A stretch of DNA of 64,000 nucleotides, taken from NCBI GenBank assembly GCA_964023205.1, contig OZ026833.1:36930366-36994365 (forward strand). Reading direction: 5' to 3'. Every line of letters starts with the position of its first letter. Position 1 is the stretch's first letter. Source of the stretch: Lutraria lutraria. Its lineage: Eukaryota; Mollusca; Bivalvia; Venerida; Mactridae. The position numbers and the translations under genes were made by a program. Below the pieces are notes generated by a model, which saw only the letters and a program-made list of their open reading frames with translations, had not been told where the DNA came from and made no database searches. This document shows, piece by piece, positions 23,988-35,044 of the stretch.

Positions 23988-24878
23988 AAGCTACTGTTCA
24001 GTTAGGTTAATTGTAGAGTGACGCAGTGGTCGAGTCCAATTTTACAGTGTAAAACCATTGTCAAATTATCAGTAGACATGTAAGCTGACTATATGACTTA
24101 CAAATTTCTTTGAGCACATCAACTGCCGGCGTTACGCATTTGGTAACGATGTTGTCTATTGATACACCCATTGTTGTGAAATTATCGGTGTGAGACCGCG
24201 ATTTAGTAATTTTTTGCAAATTATTTTCTATTTTTATATATTTTTTTTTAAAATTTCGTCATTTTCTTTTTTCGTTTTTGTAAGGATTATACTAGATCTA
24301 GTGCTTATATTATTATCATTTTTATCGTTTTGTATATCTTTTACATGTAATAAACATGATGAAGAATAGTCTCAGACATTTCGCCATAATTCTGGTAATT
24401 ACGATTGGTTCGTTATTAAAAGTCCATCTATTTTAGCTACATTTGTGTAGTTGGCCTTCAGATAAGTTGGCACGAAGTACTTGTGCACGGTACTAATACT
24501 GCAAGTACTTTTGCACTACACATTTCGCGTTTAACAGTACAATATAATGCATTCTTTTTCTTCACAGTTTACTACTAAAATATTATAACAAACCTACCTA
24601 TGTACTACAATTCATTTGCGGCTGAGATGAAGTTGAAAAAGAAAACGAAAAAAAGAAGAGACAACCGGTGAGGTTCGAACTCGCGATAAAATTTTAGCTC
24701 TTGGGCATTTCTAAAGGCTGTACCAACTGCGCCAACCGTACATCTACAATTGCATTTCTAAACTGTAATACTATATATTTGTTTCTTGTAAACCCACTTT
24801 ACCTGTTCAGATAATGGATGAAAACTTTTGTGTACACATAAAATGAAACGTCACATTATCCTAACTGAACAGTACCTA
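23988..24878. mobile_element. Candidate DNA element with ~22-bp terminal inverted repeats
   Basis: Left tactgttcagttaggttaat (23992) is the near-perfect reverse complement of attatcctaactgaacagta (24855). About 890 bp lie between. There is no transposase frame inside, only a tRNA-like sequence. I could not see a clear target duplication, so the superfamily is open. Confidence 0.45.
24648..24742 (-). tRNA. tRNA-like Pol III unit (pseudo-tRNA)
   Basis: On the minus strand, A box tggcgcagttgg and B box gagttcgaacctc are about 50 nt apart. A T7 run (A7 on plus, 24648-24654) follows as a Pol III terminator. The acceptor strands pair poorly and the anticodon arm is not regular. It is more likely a tRNA-derived relic or SINE head than a working tRNA. 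It lies inside the inverted-repeat element at 23988-24878. Confidence 0.45.
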
Positions 24879-25012
24879 CACACAAAATTTCATCGCAATA
24901 TCTTAACAATGTGTACACTACGGTAGCGCTATGCACTGACCTGTGTTATTCTGCTCGGGGCATTATGGGTATTTGCAGGAACTACTTACAAAATGGAAAT
25001 TATAAACAATAA

Positions 25013-25305
25013 CATAGCGTGACGTCACCGTATGGTACACATTGGAGCCAAGCGTACCTCAACATTGCGTTTCATTGAATAATGAGTGTTATTGACGAAA
25101 GCATAAGAATAGAAATGGTACTACGTATTCATTTTACATAACTAAACAAATTTGTTAATAACATACAACCGATATATGGTTGTTTTACATTTTTAATCCT
25201 TCCGCGGAACTATACTTTTAGCGTATGTATAACTATCTAAATGTAGATAGTAATCAGTTTTATGTATAGAGGTTAGACAAACGTAGTGACGTCACGCTAT
25301 GTATA
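25013..25305. mobile_element. Candidate MITE with CRE-containing inverted repeats
   Basis: acatagcgtgacgtcac at 25013 is the exact reverse complement of gtgacgtcacgctatgt at 25289. The interior of about 260 bp has no ORF. No clear target duplication was seen. Confidence 0.4.
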
Positions 25306-25637
25306 GAACCAATATCTTAATCCTTGATTAAGTTATTCACTGGAACCTGACTTTCTATTTTTAGTATATAGTGACCTTGACCCCAAAGACCCCAAATACA
25401 AACCCAAGCTAGGTTATGATTCAAGGATGCTAAATACCAAGTTTAGTCAACATTGGTCATTCCAAACTTAAGTTAATTTGACCTGATTTTGAACATTTGA
25501 CTATTGGCATCAATTTGTAAAGGAGATGTGTACATATAAATCACTTTATATTCATTTTTTCGCCAGGGAATCTTTTTCTTTGTTCAATTTCTGTTCTAAA
25601 TTCAGCTACACCACTATCCAGTATCAATATACATGTA

Positions 25638-26656
25638 CAGGGTGATCATTAATATATGATAACATAAATAACTTCAATAACTTTGTCAGTTATTAGGATA
25701 ATATATATTGTTGTAGACATTTGATTAGCGTACACATGTAAGATTTATTCTGCACATACATCATTTTCAAATGTCACTTAGTTTTTTCACAGCAAATGTT
25801 CGAAATGTCCCCCTTTATTCTGCAAAATCAGCTGCAAACGACGTCGAAAATTACCTATTGTGTCATTGCATGTTACACCATTGATACTATGAATTTCGTG
25901 TCATATTGAAGTCTTCAAATCGAGTATTGTTTCTGGTTTAGTCTTTCCTTCAGGCATCCCCATAAAAAGAAATCCAAAGGATTTAATTCCGGTGAGTGAG
26001 GAGGCCAAGCAAAGATGGTCTTCAGCGAAATGATCTGATTGCCAAATTTCTGTTTCAAATTGCTCAAAGGCACATCCGCCATATGTGGCGTAGCGTCTTC
26101 CTGTTGGAACCAAACATTATCATAGAACATTTTCTTGCTTGAATAAATTTTCCATTGACTATTTTAATGTATCTTTTGTAAAGTCAGTGACATTTTCATT
26201 TTCTTCTTCATAGAAAAATGGACCGATTATGCCGTGCGTATTCAATGCCGCCTAAACTGTAACTTTGCCACTATGCAATGGTCTTCAGGGTTCTCAATCT
26301 GCTATTTGCTTTTCTGTCTGTTTCAAATTTAGAAACTAACCTTGTGATTTGTTGTGCAGATCGTGTAGCTTCTGAGTACATTTTTTTCAATTTATGCTTA
26401 ACACGTTTCTGTGATTTGCCTAATTCAAAGTAGTTTTACAGTTTCGGCTTTTCCAGCTATCTTGGAATCAGTCAAAATGTATGACATCAACGATGACGTC
26501 ATTGACATCACGTTGACGTCGCATGCATTTATTCATCATATCCAGCAAAAATTTGGGCTCATTAGCTTTGTAACAAGGGTCAAACCACTTCTCTATCATA
26601 AAAACTGACAAAGTTATTAAAGTTATTTATGTTATCATATATTAATGATCACCCTG
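25638..26656 (-). mobile_element. Mariner-type transposon, decayed
   Basis: Terminal inverted repeats of about 55 bp, differing at one base, start cagggtgatcattaatatat at both ends. They are flanked by TA (25636-25637 and 26657-26658), the usual IS630/Tc1/mariner target. The 1,019-bp length is short for an autonomous element. The interior carries a broken transposase on the minus strand. Confidence 0.88.
25850..26330 (-). pseudogene. Broken mariner-type transposase
   Basis: The longest piece (26130-25915) has WFQQEDATPH and SPELNPLDFFLWG, the second and third acidic-site regions of mariner-like transposases. Upstream in the same strand, fragments such as ALNTHGIIGPFF are recognisable but cut by stops. 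The usual WFQQDGA motif reads QQED, so the second catalytic site is altered. The N-terminal DNA-binding part is not recognisable. Inactive. Confidence 0.8.
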
Positions 26657-26950
26657 TATATATATAAGTATTTAGTAATCAGGAGCTTTGACCCAGAGAG
26701 GTAGAAAAAGTTCAGATAACATGAATTCAGCCTTAAATTGACCAAATTGATATCACAGGTACACCAGACCCCTATGGTGGTATCCTTTGTATACATAAAT
26801 TGATAGTACTGTGATATACCTAATACTGCCAGCGTCCGTATAATAGCAATAACTGGCACATGTGTGTCGCCTCCACTTCCATTTCCGCCTAGCATTTTAT
26901 TTACATTACATACTGTGACTTTCAAACATTTTCATCAATGACTTATATAA

Positions 26951-27250
26951 ACAAGAGGGCCATGATGGCCCTATATTGCTCACCAGATAAAAGACTCTTA
27001 GAGAAAGTTATCATGAGCCTTTGTAAAATTAAGTGACCTGGGGATGGGGCCAATTTTGCCCCTACGGCAATAATTTGAACAAACTCGGAAGTGTCCACCA
27101 GACAATGCTACATACAAAATATGTAAGCTCTAGGCCTTGAGGTGTTGGACAAGAAGATTTTTTCCCCTATATAAGCCTATATAAATCATGTGAACTCCGG
27201 GATGGGGCTAATTTTCATGCTGCATGGGGCCATACTTTTAACACAATTGG
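26951..27250 (+). mobile_element. Truncated helentron/pearl-like element
   Basis: Starts acaagagggccatgatggcc like the element at 10129. It then has one full and one partial core repeat of the same type (caatgctacatac, ctctaggccttg, agaagattttt). It stops near 27250 without the 3' hairpin. Confidence 0.75.
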
Positions 27251-27389
27251 CAGCTGCACAGCCACCTTGAGACATCCGCAGCAATAACGTACGATTTTAC
27301 ACGGTGTCCGGGAGAAAATACTGTCTATCAATAATTGTGCTTGACTTACGAATACCGTAAGGTGCTGCATGAACACCTTGTGCTTTCCA

Positions 27390-27852
27390 TCACAAGGCCA
27401 TCACAAGACTAATGCAAAACGTAAGACAATCATATGAATTGGCAAGGTCATCACGCAGTTGTCCATCGCTATTAAAGGCTAATCTGCTCAGAAGTTCTGT
27501 TGATGACAGCAAATAGTGTCTATTATAAGGAAGCTCCTCAAATGTGCTGTTGTTAAAGGTCCATAGGTTCCCTTTATATCTTTGCTTCATGAGCGATGAG
27601 AGAACCATTTGACCATTTCCAACCACACGTAAATATTTGAACACTCTTTGAAGTCCAGAGTGGGAAAGCGTCATCTCCCAGTATGAACATGGAATGTTGA
27701 GATCATTTTTAGGAAGTGGCTTGGCCAAATGAAACCCGATTATGTTATCACACAGAGCGGTATATAGTGAACACTCATTGAACATATCAGCAACCATTGC
27801 TGATCCATTGCTTCCAGCAAATGACTGTCGAAACTTGTCTTCTACATCTGCC
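27390..27852 (-). CDS. Possible exon of an unrecognised protein
   Basis: On the minus strand, a frame of about 153 codons opens after a plausible acceptor (gttttag, near 27853) and reads through ADMFNECSLYTALCDN and NLWTFNNSTFEELPY to a stop at 27390. It looks compositionally like protein (Cys, Trp and Leu spread evenly). I recognise no family. I see no clear upstream exon or donor. A chance frame is a real alternative. Confidence 0.3.
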
Positions 27853-27859
27853 TAAAACA

Positions 27860-28130
27860 TGAGCACAATGGAGCAGACCTCCCAGAAAGAAGTGGTTCAT
27901 ATGTGGCCACACGTTTATGGTGACAATCTTGCGGTTGCCGTGCAAAAATGTATTTTATATTTTCCTACGATAAAGGTACGAACATCTTGCTACCCGTGCG
28001 ATCACCGTACAAGCATCGTATTGACACCTTGTGGTGCCTATGACTGGTGCGGTCCTGTACGGACATGCTGCGAATTTGTCTACGGCACTGCCAAATCGTA
28101 CAAAAAAAAAATTGCAAGGCTGATGTGAAC
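27860..28130. repeat. Probable dispersed repeat fragment
   Basis: The segment has repeated short motifs (gccgtgcaaa, gatcaccgtacaag, ctgtacggac) in mixed orientation and a terminal A9 run. It resembles mollusc dispersed repeats. The ORFs through it on both strands have no family features. Confidence 0.35.
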
Positions 28131-28491
28131 TGGGCTTAAGTGCTTCAGATGAACTTATGAATACAATAGCAAAATTCACCTGATTTATGGTTTTATTTCA
28201 ACTTAACTATCAACCTGACTACTGACTTTGTGTAGACTGGTCTCCATGTGCATATATAATTTACTGATTAATCAATGGGCCACAAGTTCGATAAATAGCA
28301 GAAAGAAAAACATTTAAGCAGGAAGAAAAGCGTCTATTTGTTGGATCCAATTGCAAATCCCGAGGATGCAAAGTACTGCGGAAATGCGGGTCACAAAGTT
28401 ACGTCAGAAAACCTGACTTCTTATCATGCTTTTGACTGGCTGATTAGCAGTATTTATATGCATACAAAGCAAAGTCAATATGGCTGTCAAT

Positions 28492-28939
28492 TAGGGCTGA
28501 GTATCGATAAGAATTATCGATACGATACTTGTATCGATACAGAATGATCGATATCCGATATATCATTTGATATATGTTCTAAACATTGACTATATTGGCA
28601 CAGGTTCTTGACACAAAATCAAATTTTGGCCGCATAAGATACTTATATACCTAATAATAACGTTAATTCAGTAGGCATACCAAACACTTATGCTGAACTG
28701 CAAAAAAAACCTATTTTCTTCTTGTGGTTGACTTCAGGTAGGTTTTATATGTGTCACAACTTTTTATTTGACGAAAATTGACAAAACACACACAACACAG
28801 TCCAAAACATGTTTTTAAAATTCATTTTTGTTTTGATTGATATTTATTTGATACGTACGTTAAAACGTTCGATACGATATATCAATCGAACCCTATATAC
28901 CGGTATTTGATACGATATGTGAACCGGTACTCAGCCCTA
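28492..28939. mobile_element. hAT-type MITE A inserted at the edge of B
   Basis: Perfect 12-bp inverted ends (tagggctgagta / tactcagcccta) are flanked by exact 8-bp duplications ctgtcaat at 28484-28491 and 28940-28947. The interior has palindromic gatacgatac/gtatcgatac motifs and no coding capacity. Confidence 0.88.
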
Positions 28940-29300
28940 CTGTCAATAGGGCTGTCCTGATATGGCTGCATACTGGTACGTTCAGGTACAGTGCTGGACG
29001 ATATGTGTATCATATCGGAAGGTCCCGTATCGGCTGTATCGCGTTTTTTTATTTTATATTAAAGATGCTCTTAGAATGTCGAACAACTGAACTAAAATTG
29101 TGATTTTACTCTTGTATCATCGACAACAATGCTTACTCAACTAATATCCGGGATTCCATTCCATTTATAGACATTAGCAGCGTGAGGTAATGCTAGACAA
29201 CGAATTAGATTCAAATACTAGAACCAACTTTCAGATTTTGTCAAGTAGAAATTGACTTATAAATTGTATTACCGGTACGCCACCATGTAATTTTACATAA

Positions 29301-30468
29301 ACAAGAGGGCCAAGATGGCCCTATATCGCTCACATGACAATCACTGTTCACTCATTAAAACATTGGTTTGAACCGGTGACCTAGTTTTTGACCCCAGACC
29401 ACCTATGTTCGAATTTGTCTTACATATCATTAAGACAAACAGTCTGACTAGGTTTGGTGAAGATATGATCAAAATTTGACATCTACAATGTTAATAAGTT
29501 TTCCTAAGATTTGACCTTGTGACCTGGTTTTTTACCCTAGGTGACCCGTATTTGAACTTGTCCTTAATATCATTAAGACTAACAATCTGACAAGGTTTGG
29601 CCAAGATCCAATCAAAACCATGACATTAAGAGCTTTTACAAGATTTTTACCTAAGATTTGACCTTGTGACCCAGTTTTTGACCCCGGCTGACCCATCTTC
29701 ATCCTTGACCCACATATCATTGAGGCAAACATTTTGACAAAGTTTGGAGAAGATCCAATTAAAACTGTGACATCTACAGTGTTAACAAAGTTTTCCTAAG
29801 ATTTGACCTGGTGACCTAGTTATTGACCCCAGATGACCCATATTTATACTTGACCATTATATCATTAAAACAAACTATTTGACAAAGTTTGGTGAAGATC
29901 CAATAATAATTGTGAAATCTACAGTGTTAACATGGTTTTTCATAAGATTTGACCTAGCGACCTAGTTTTTGACCCAAGATGACCCATGTTCGAACTCGTC
30001 CAAGATATTATGAAGACAAACATTCTGACAAGGTTTCATGATCATCCAATCAGAACAGTGACTTCTAGAGTGTTCACAAGGTTTTCCAGCAATTTGCCCT
30101 AGTGACCTAATTCTACTACAGAAATGACCCATTATCAAACTTGACCTATATATTATTAAAATAAACATTCTGACAAAGTTTCATGAAGATGCAGTCAAAA
30201 CAGTGATTTCTAAAGTGTTCACAAGGTTTTCCCTTATTTGGCCCTGGTGACCTAGTTTTTGACCCCAAATGGCCCAATATCGAACTCGTCCGAGATTTTG
30301 TTGATATTAATGTTTTGACCCAGTTTTGCTAAAATTGAGCCAAAAATGTGGCCCCTAGTGTGGTCACAACATAAAGTTTGACGAAGCACGACGCACACCG
30401 CACAACACACGACGCATGACGCCGGATGGAGAGTGATCCTAATAGCTCACTTTGTGACATGTGAGCTA
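29301..30468 (+). mobile_element. Helentron/pearl-like element C with a different core repeat
   Basis: Left end acaagagggccaagatggcc. The right end has a hairpin (tagctcac at 30443 with gtgagcta at 30461) and a run of cgacgcacac-type sequence before it, as in the element at 10129. The internal repeat is about seven units of 143-147 bp built on gacctagtttttgacccca (29378, 29521, 29668, 29813, 29959, 30104, 30248). This is unrelated by eye to the 155/164-bp core. It lies within element B. Confidence 0.75.
29370..30390. repeat. Core tandem repeat, seven units of ~146 bp
   Basis: Units share gacctagtttttgacccc, tcattaagacaaacattctg and gtgttaacaaggttttcc. Spacing is very regular (143-147 bp) while the units are well diverged. 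Confidence 0.9.
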
Positions 30469-30952
30469 AAAATGGCAGCATTTTGGTTGGCCGATTAAGG
30501 AAACAAAGAAGCATGAAGCGCGATGTCAAGTATAGTGGTGGGAGCAACCTTAGAACAAATATGTCTCACTGTCATGTGATTAATTATTCATTATTAATTT
30601 AGTATTGTTAATCAATTTGACAATCATAACCCTGATCCTTAAAACAATTTTATGTGGCTAGGTTCTATTCTTGATACGAGGTCATTTATGGAACAAAGAT
30701 TAAACTTGCTTCTGTTATAATATTTCTCATAATTATTCAATTTCAACAAAATCAACCAACATAATTTTTATGTGTGAATCAAATTGATGACTTTAAGCAC
30801 GAGAAAATTTTAGTTTTACATCTTTTTAACAGTTAAGAAGGACTTTCCACCACCAAACAAGTATGCAGTGTTCCCAAAAAACACTAATATTACAACGTTT
30901 TTCAATACTTTGAAATATTCTATATCATATCTTTGATATCGCATATCGCTAG

Positions 30953-31734
30953 TACGGCTGCAACGATTCGGGTACCCTACGGTTCGGTTCGAGTTCGGAT
31001 ATAACCTTCTCGGTTATCGAATATTCGATTCGGATATCTACATCAATATTAGACTACCTAAACTAACGTAGGATTTTTTAACCTGACTCCATATGTTTCA
31101 TAAAAAAATAAGTTTTTTCTCAAACTCTTTTTACTCAACTTATTCATTAATCATACATGAATTTCTATTGTTCTGTTGTATGCAATTTAGAATGTTGCAT
31201 TAGAAAAAGTTACAACGTTGATCTAACAACAGTTTCCCACAATTGAAACAATTTACCAACTGTACACTTTTTGGTCGAAAATTTCCAGGTAAAAAAACAC
31301 CCAAGTTCATTCTTGATTTTCTATTCTATTGCACCGTGAAACTGAGGGCAGACTTGAAATTTTAATATTCCAAAATATACGTACAAGTCATTCTACTGTT
31401 TCAAAAAATATTTGTATGCACTTTTTTGAAGTACATTTATAACATACGACTAGTCTTCAAACCAAGATCTTTTCTCAAACGCAAACTCTTGCCACACATT
31501 CGATTTTAGTGACGCTGGATCAACAAGCAGTTTTTCGTGGGCCATACTTGTTTTTGTTTACATGCGACGCAGTAAATGAAATGACGCGCGCTGATTGGAT
31601 AATATTATTGCCGGCGTACGCTAAATGACAATGCCAAACCGTACCGAACCGAAAATACGGATTCCAAATCGGATAATCGATCCGATGCCATGCATTCGGA
31701 TATATTCGAACTTCGGTGAATCGTTGCAGTCCTA
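30953..31734. mobile_element. hAT-type element D nested in B
   Basis: Ends are tacggctgcaacgattcg (left) and gaatcgttgcagtccta (right), inverted with few differences. Exact 8-bp duplications atcgctag lie at 30945-30952 and 31735-31742. No intact ORF. Confidence 0.85.
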
Positions 31735-31814
31735 ATCGCTAGTACTGTATAGCAATACGTATCGTAAAGTAAGGCTGAGATCTGTATCGGGACAGCCCTA
31801 GCTGTCAATGTGTC

Positions 31815-31930
31815 AAAGAATACTAACTGATGATGTATGATTTTATTGTTTTTGAGAGTATTTTTATGTTTTTTGGCAAGAAGACTTGTTTATGAAAATT
31901 GAATGGTTGTATGACAGTAAACTATGCATG
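31815..31930. repeat. Direct repeat, copy 1
   Basis: gatgtatgattttattg ... gaatggttgtatgacagtaa matches 32770-32890 with perhaps three quarters of bases the same. The second copy lies about 945 bp downstream. Confidence 0.6.
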
Positions 31931-32224
31931 ACAATTTAAAGAAAGAGATGGACTTGTGGTATTACATATGACCAATATACACACCATCGCTAGTGAAGAC
32001 ACACCACTGGGTACCTAGGACAAACTGAACTCTATTTGTTTGATCATTAAATATGTATATCCCTCTATCACTCTATCATCTGTATCGATACTGCACACAT
32101 TCAAAACTGAACATCACGGCAGGTGGTGGTTTGGCAACTTGCATATACAGATCAAGGACATAAACTAAATAAAACACAAAATACACGTATGTAGCTAAAA
32201 AATCTTGCAATGTTGTCACAGAAA

Positions 32225-33050
32225 ACAGTACTATTTACAGTGTAACGCTGAAGACTTGAACTCCTTAACAGTTTCCAAGGATATTACATGGGCTGGAAGT
32301 ACATTCCAGAGGGGAATGATCCTTGGAAAAAAAGAATACTTAAGGGCGACCGAATAAGAAGAAAATATCTTTTGTATTGATACTGATGAGAGGATGATAA
32401 CCTTGTACTTCAAGGGGGTTTAAACACCTGGTTAATATATTTGTTCTTTTAAACATAGACCTGACCAGTTTTAAAGAAGAAAACTAGACTGTTAACATCC
32501 CTGTGATGTTGTACAGATGACCAAGATAGTTCCTCTAGCATTTCTCCAACGTGACTTTGTTTCCTCTATAGCCTACAACACCAAGCCGCGGTCCTCTGCA
32601 CAATTTCTAACCTTTTGGTGTCAACATTTGAATATGGGTCCCTACCTGGGAAGCAAACTCTAAATGCGGACTGTCAGGTGTTTTAAAGGCAAGACACTTG
32701 GTTGCTTTAGGGGCAAAAGGCAAGTTCCTTCTCAAAAATCAGTGTGTCAAGAAGTGCGGTCAGTTGAATCTGTTGATGTATTATTTTATTGTTATTGCGA
32801 GTATTTCTATGTTTTTCGACAAGAAGAAGAATTGCCTCTGAAGATTAAATGGTTGTATGATTGCAGACTTGTACTGTCGTGCATTTTAATGCTGGTAAAG
32901 ATTTAGGTAGGCAGTAAACCGTAACAGGTCGTACAGCAGGAATAGTACAGGACCCAGAACAGAGCCCTGGGGTACACCGGAAAGGTTGAAGACTCAACAC
33001 GCTTGGACCGGTCACTGGTAGTTTGAAATCACATATTAGATTAACCTTGA
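32225..33050 (-). pseudogene. Decayed non-LTR retrotransposon (CR1/jockey-like RT)
   Basis: On the minus strand around 33000-32900 the RT motif GVPQGSVLGPVLFLLY is readable. At about 32600-32440 come KRLEIVQRTAA and GEMLEELSWSSVQHHRD. At 32340-32240 comes FFPRIIPLWNVLPAHV, the usual end of such RT proteins. These are the middle and C-terminal parts in the right order, interrupted by stops, frameshifts and the direct repeat at 32770. The endonuclease is absent. Confidence 0.75.
32770..32890. repeat. Direct repeat, copy 2
   Basis: gatgtattattttattg ... aatggttgtatgattgcag, the partner of 31815-31930. It separates two pieces of a broken retrotransposon. Confidence 0.6.
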
Positions 33051-33492
33051 GCGAAGCCAAATAGACTTTAATACAAGGAAACAAATATCGCTTATTCGCG
33101 AAAACACATGACATTCGCATAACTAGCAGTAACAACACTTATACCATACAGCACAAATAAAAGTAGCCAACAATTATACTTCATCGTTAAGTGGATCACA
33201 TTTTATCAACAAGAATTAGCACTTACCATGTAGTAGTTCATAAATAGGAGAAAACTTCTGTATGATATCGAGCACCAAACGAAGAATCTATCCGTAGGTC
33301 TGGACGCTTGTAAACCTAAATTAAACTGGTTCCCGTTCCAAGTAGCAGTGCACCAAACATACAAGTCTACGGGAACCAGTATATCTTTACGAGGGATGAA
33401 TAAATCGAAAACTAATCAGCATTTAGTTTATCACAGAAAACACAATATCAATGTTTACTAGTAGTTTAATATGAGTTTGGGCATTGCCTAAA

Positions 33493-33755
33493 TTGTTGGT
33501 TTGTTGGTTTGTTTGTTTGTTTGTTTGAGTTTTACACCCCTTTTCAACAGTCAGAATCATATGAGGCGAACAGTTCATCTAACCATCGTTCTTGGGAATA
33601 ACCATTATCAGACTCACATCCTCCATATGCATCTACCTACTTTCTCACATAGAGACATGGTCGCTAACTTAGCTCGTACCCACGACCCTCTATCAGTGAG
33701 AGGTTACAGTGATTCGGAGTCAATGACCTAGACGACTCAACCACGGAGGCAGGTC
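33493..33755 (-). mobile_element. tRNA-headed SINE (V-SINE/RUDI-like), copy 2
   Basis: On the plus strand it runs from a (TTTG)n tail at 33493, through cccttttcaacagtcag and ctttctcacatagagacatg, to gactcaaccacggaggcagg. Same order as copy 1. Confidence 0.8.
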
Positions 33756-33848
33756 GCACTGCATAAACAGGGATTTATCCATTTGTCAAAATAAGAAAAG
33801 ACAAACTGTAAAACTAAAACTAAGTTCCCAATTTTGAAAATGTTAACG

Positions 33849-33929
33849 TGTCAGATCAGGATTCGAACCCGAATCTCCCCATAGCCATTTACTGGCCTGG
33901 GTTGCTCTGTCCAGTTAAGCTATCTGACC
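33849..33929 (-). tRNA. tRNA-like sequence, probably a pseudogene
   Basis: 81 nt on the minus strand. The acceptor pairs at six of seven positions (gtcaga/tctgac). D arm gctt...gagc, A box tagcttaactgg, B box ggttcgaatcc, T stem tcggg/cctga. The anticodon region is 9-10 nt too long for a standard arm and shows nested ccca...tggg and gcca...tggc pairs, so the anticodon cannot be read. A tRNA relic or SINE head. Confidence 0.5.
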
Positions 33930-35044
33930 TTAAAATTAAAGGTAGGCATAAATTGCAATTCTGTAATTTATGAGTTAGATTTATTAAGAAGTGAGGAATT
34001 AACAAATATAACACATTTGTTGTTAAAATAGACGATGATTATTACAGAATCCCTCTATGAATAGTTCAAATAAAAGATTGTTAACGGTTCCACGTTTTTC
34101 CAGAATAAGCCATTACCAGAATATTACCGAATTACACTTCTGAATTATGGGAGTATCCCTTTATTATTTTTTGTTGTTGTTGTTTACAAATGAAGGGCTC
34201 CATACAAAACCATACCTACTGTTTTAACTACGTTAATATTGAATAAGGAAAACGCATTTTTGGAAAAGTGTGTAATAGCAGATTATTGCTACAAGAGATT
34301 GATAACTACATGTACTACAGCAGTCATGTTATAAAGTTTCCCGTATTTTGCAGTAATTTATACTATTGTTATAGCAAAAAATGAGTTATTCGCCGCAAAA
34401 TGTTATGTAAGAAAGGTCCTAAGTCAATAAAATCATGTCGGAGTTTGCATTTATGGCATGTTTAAGAGCTGCAAAGCTTTAATAGTACCATAAACTTTAT
34501 CATGTACAATGTACATACAATATATTTAACAAGGATTGAAAACCTTCCGTAAATACCGAATACCACACATTTTGTCATCTTAACACATAATACAAGCTTT
34601 GTTTTTACTTAAACACATTAAAGTAGCTTCTTGAATTCTGAGTACTATTAAAAGTTACCGCTTGAATACTGAACAAACCATTAAAACATATCATTTAAAA
34701 GACTGGATGGAAAATGATTTAGGAAGGGGCTGCGCAATCCTTAATATTTAAACATCAGGCATCATATGTGATTGTGTGGAGTAGGTAGTTGGGTTTGCAA
34801 CATCTACCAGATGAGTTACTAGCATGTCAATGATCTCGCATTTAAATAACTACATTAATACAAGTTCAACAATGATCTAACAGGAACTATATCACCAGTA
34901 TTGGATACATGAATCTGTTTATGCAAGAAAATATTCATCATACAAAAACAAAAACAACATGTTTTACCAATTTTACTCCTTTTGTTCGCGCTTAGTATAA
35001 GAAAACTATGCAAAAGAAAGATTAGTTAAACATAAAGATATATA
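33930..35044. other. A+T-rich intergenic stretch
   Basis: No ORF above about 40 codons and no repeat that I can recognise before the Tc1 element begins. Confidence 0.5.

Larger units (their letters stand above)
28483..31808. mobile_element. hAT-type element B, host of nested insertions
   Basis: Ends are tagggctgtcc (left, from the T at 28947) and ggacagcccta (right, ending 31800). The 8-bp target duplication is gctgtcaa: right copy 31801-31808, left copy 28483-28490, now separated by element A. Element C (29301-30468) and element D (30953-31734) sit inside. Eight-bp duplications and TA...TA ends fit hAT. I see no transposase, so it is non-autonomous. Confidence 0.75.
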
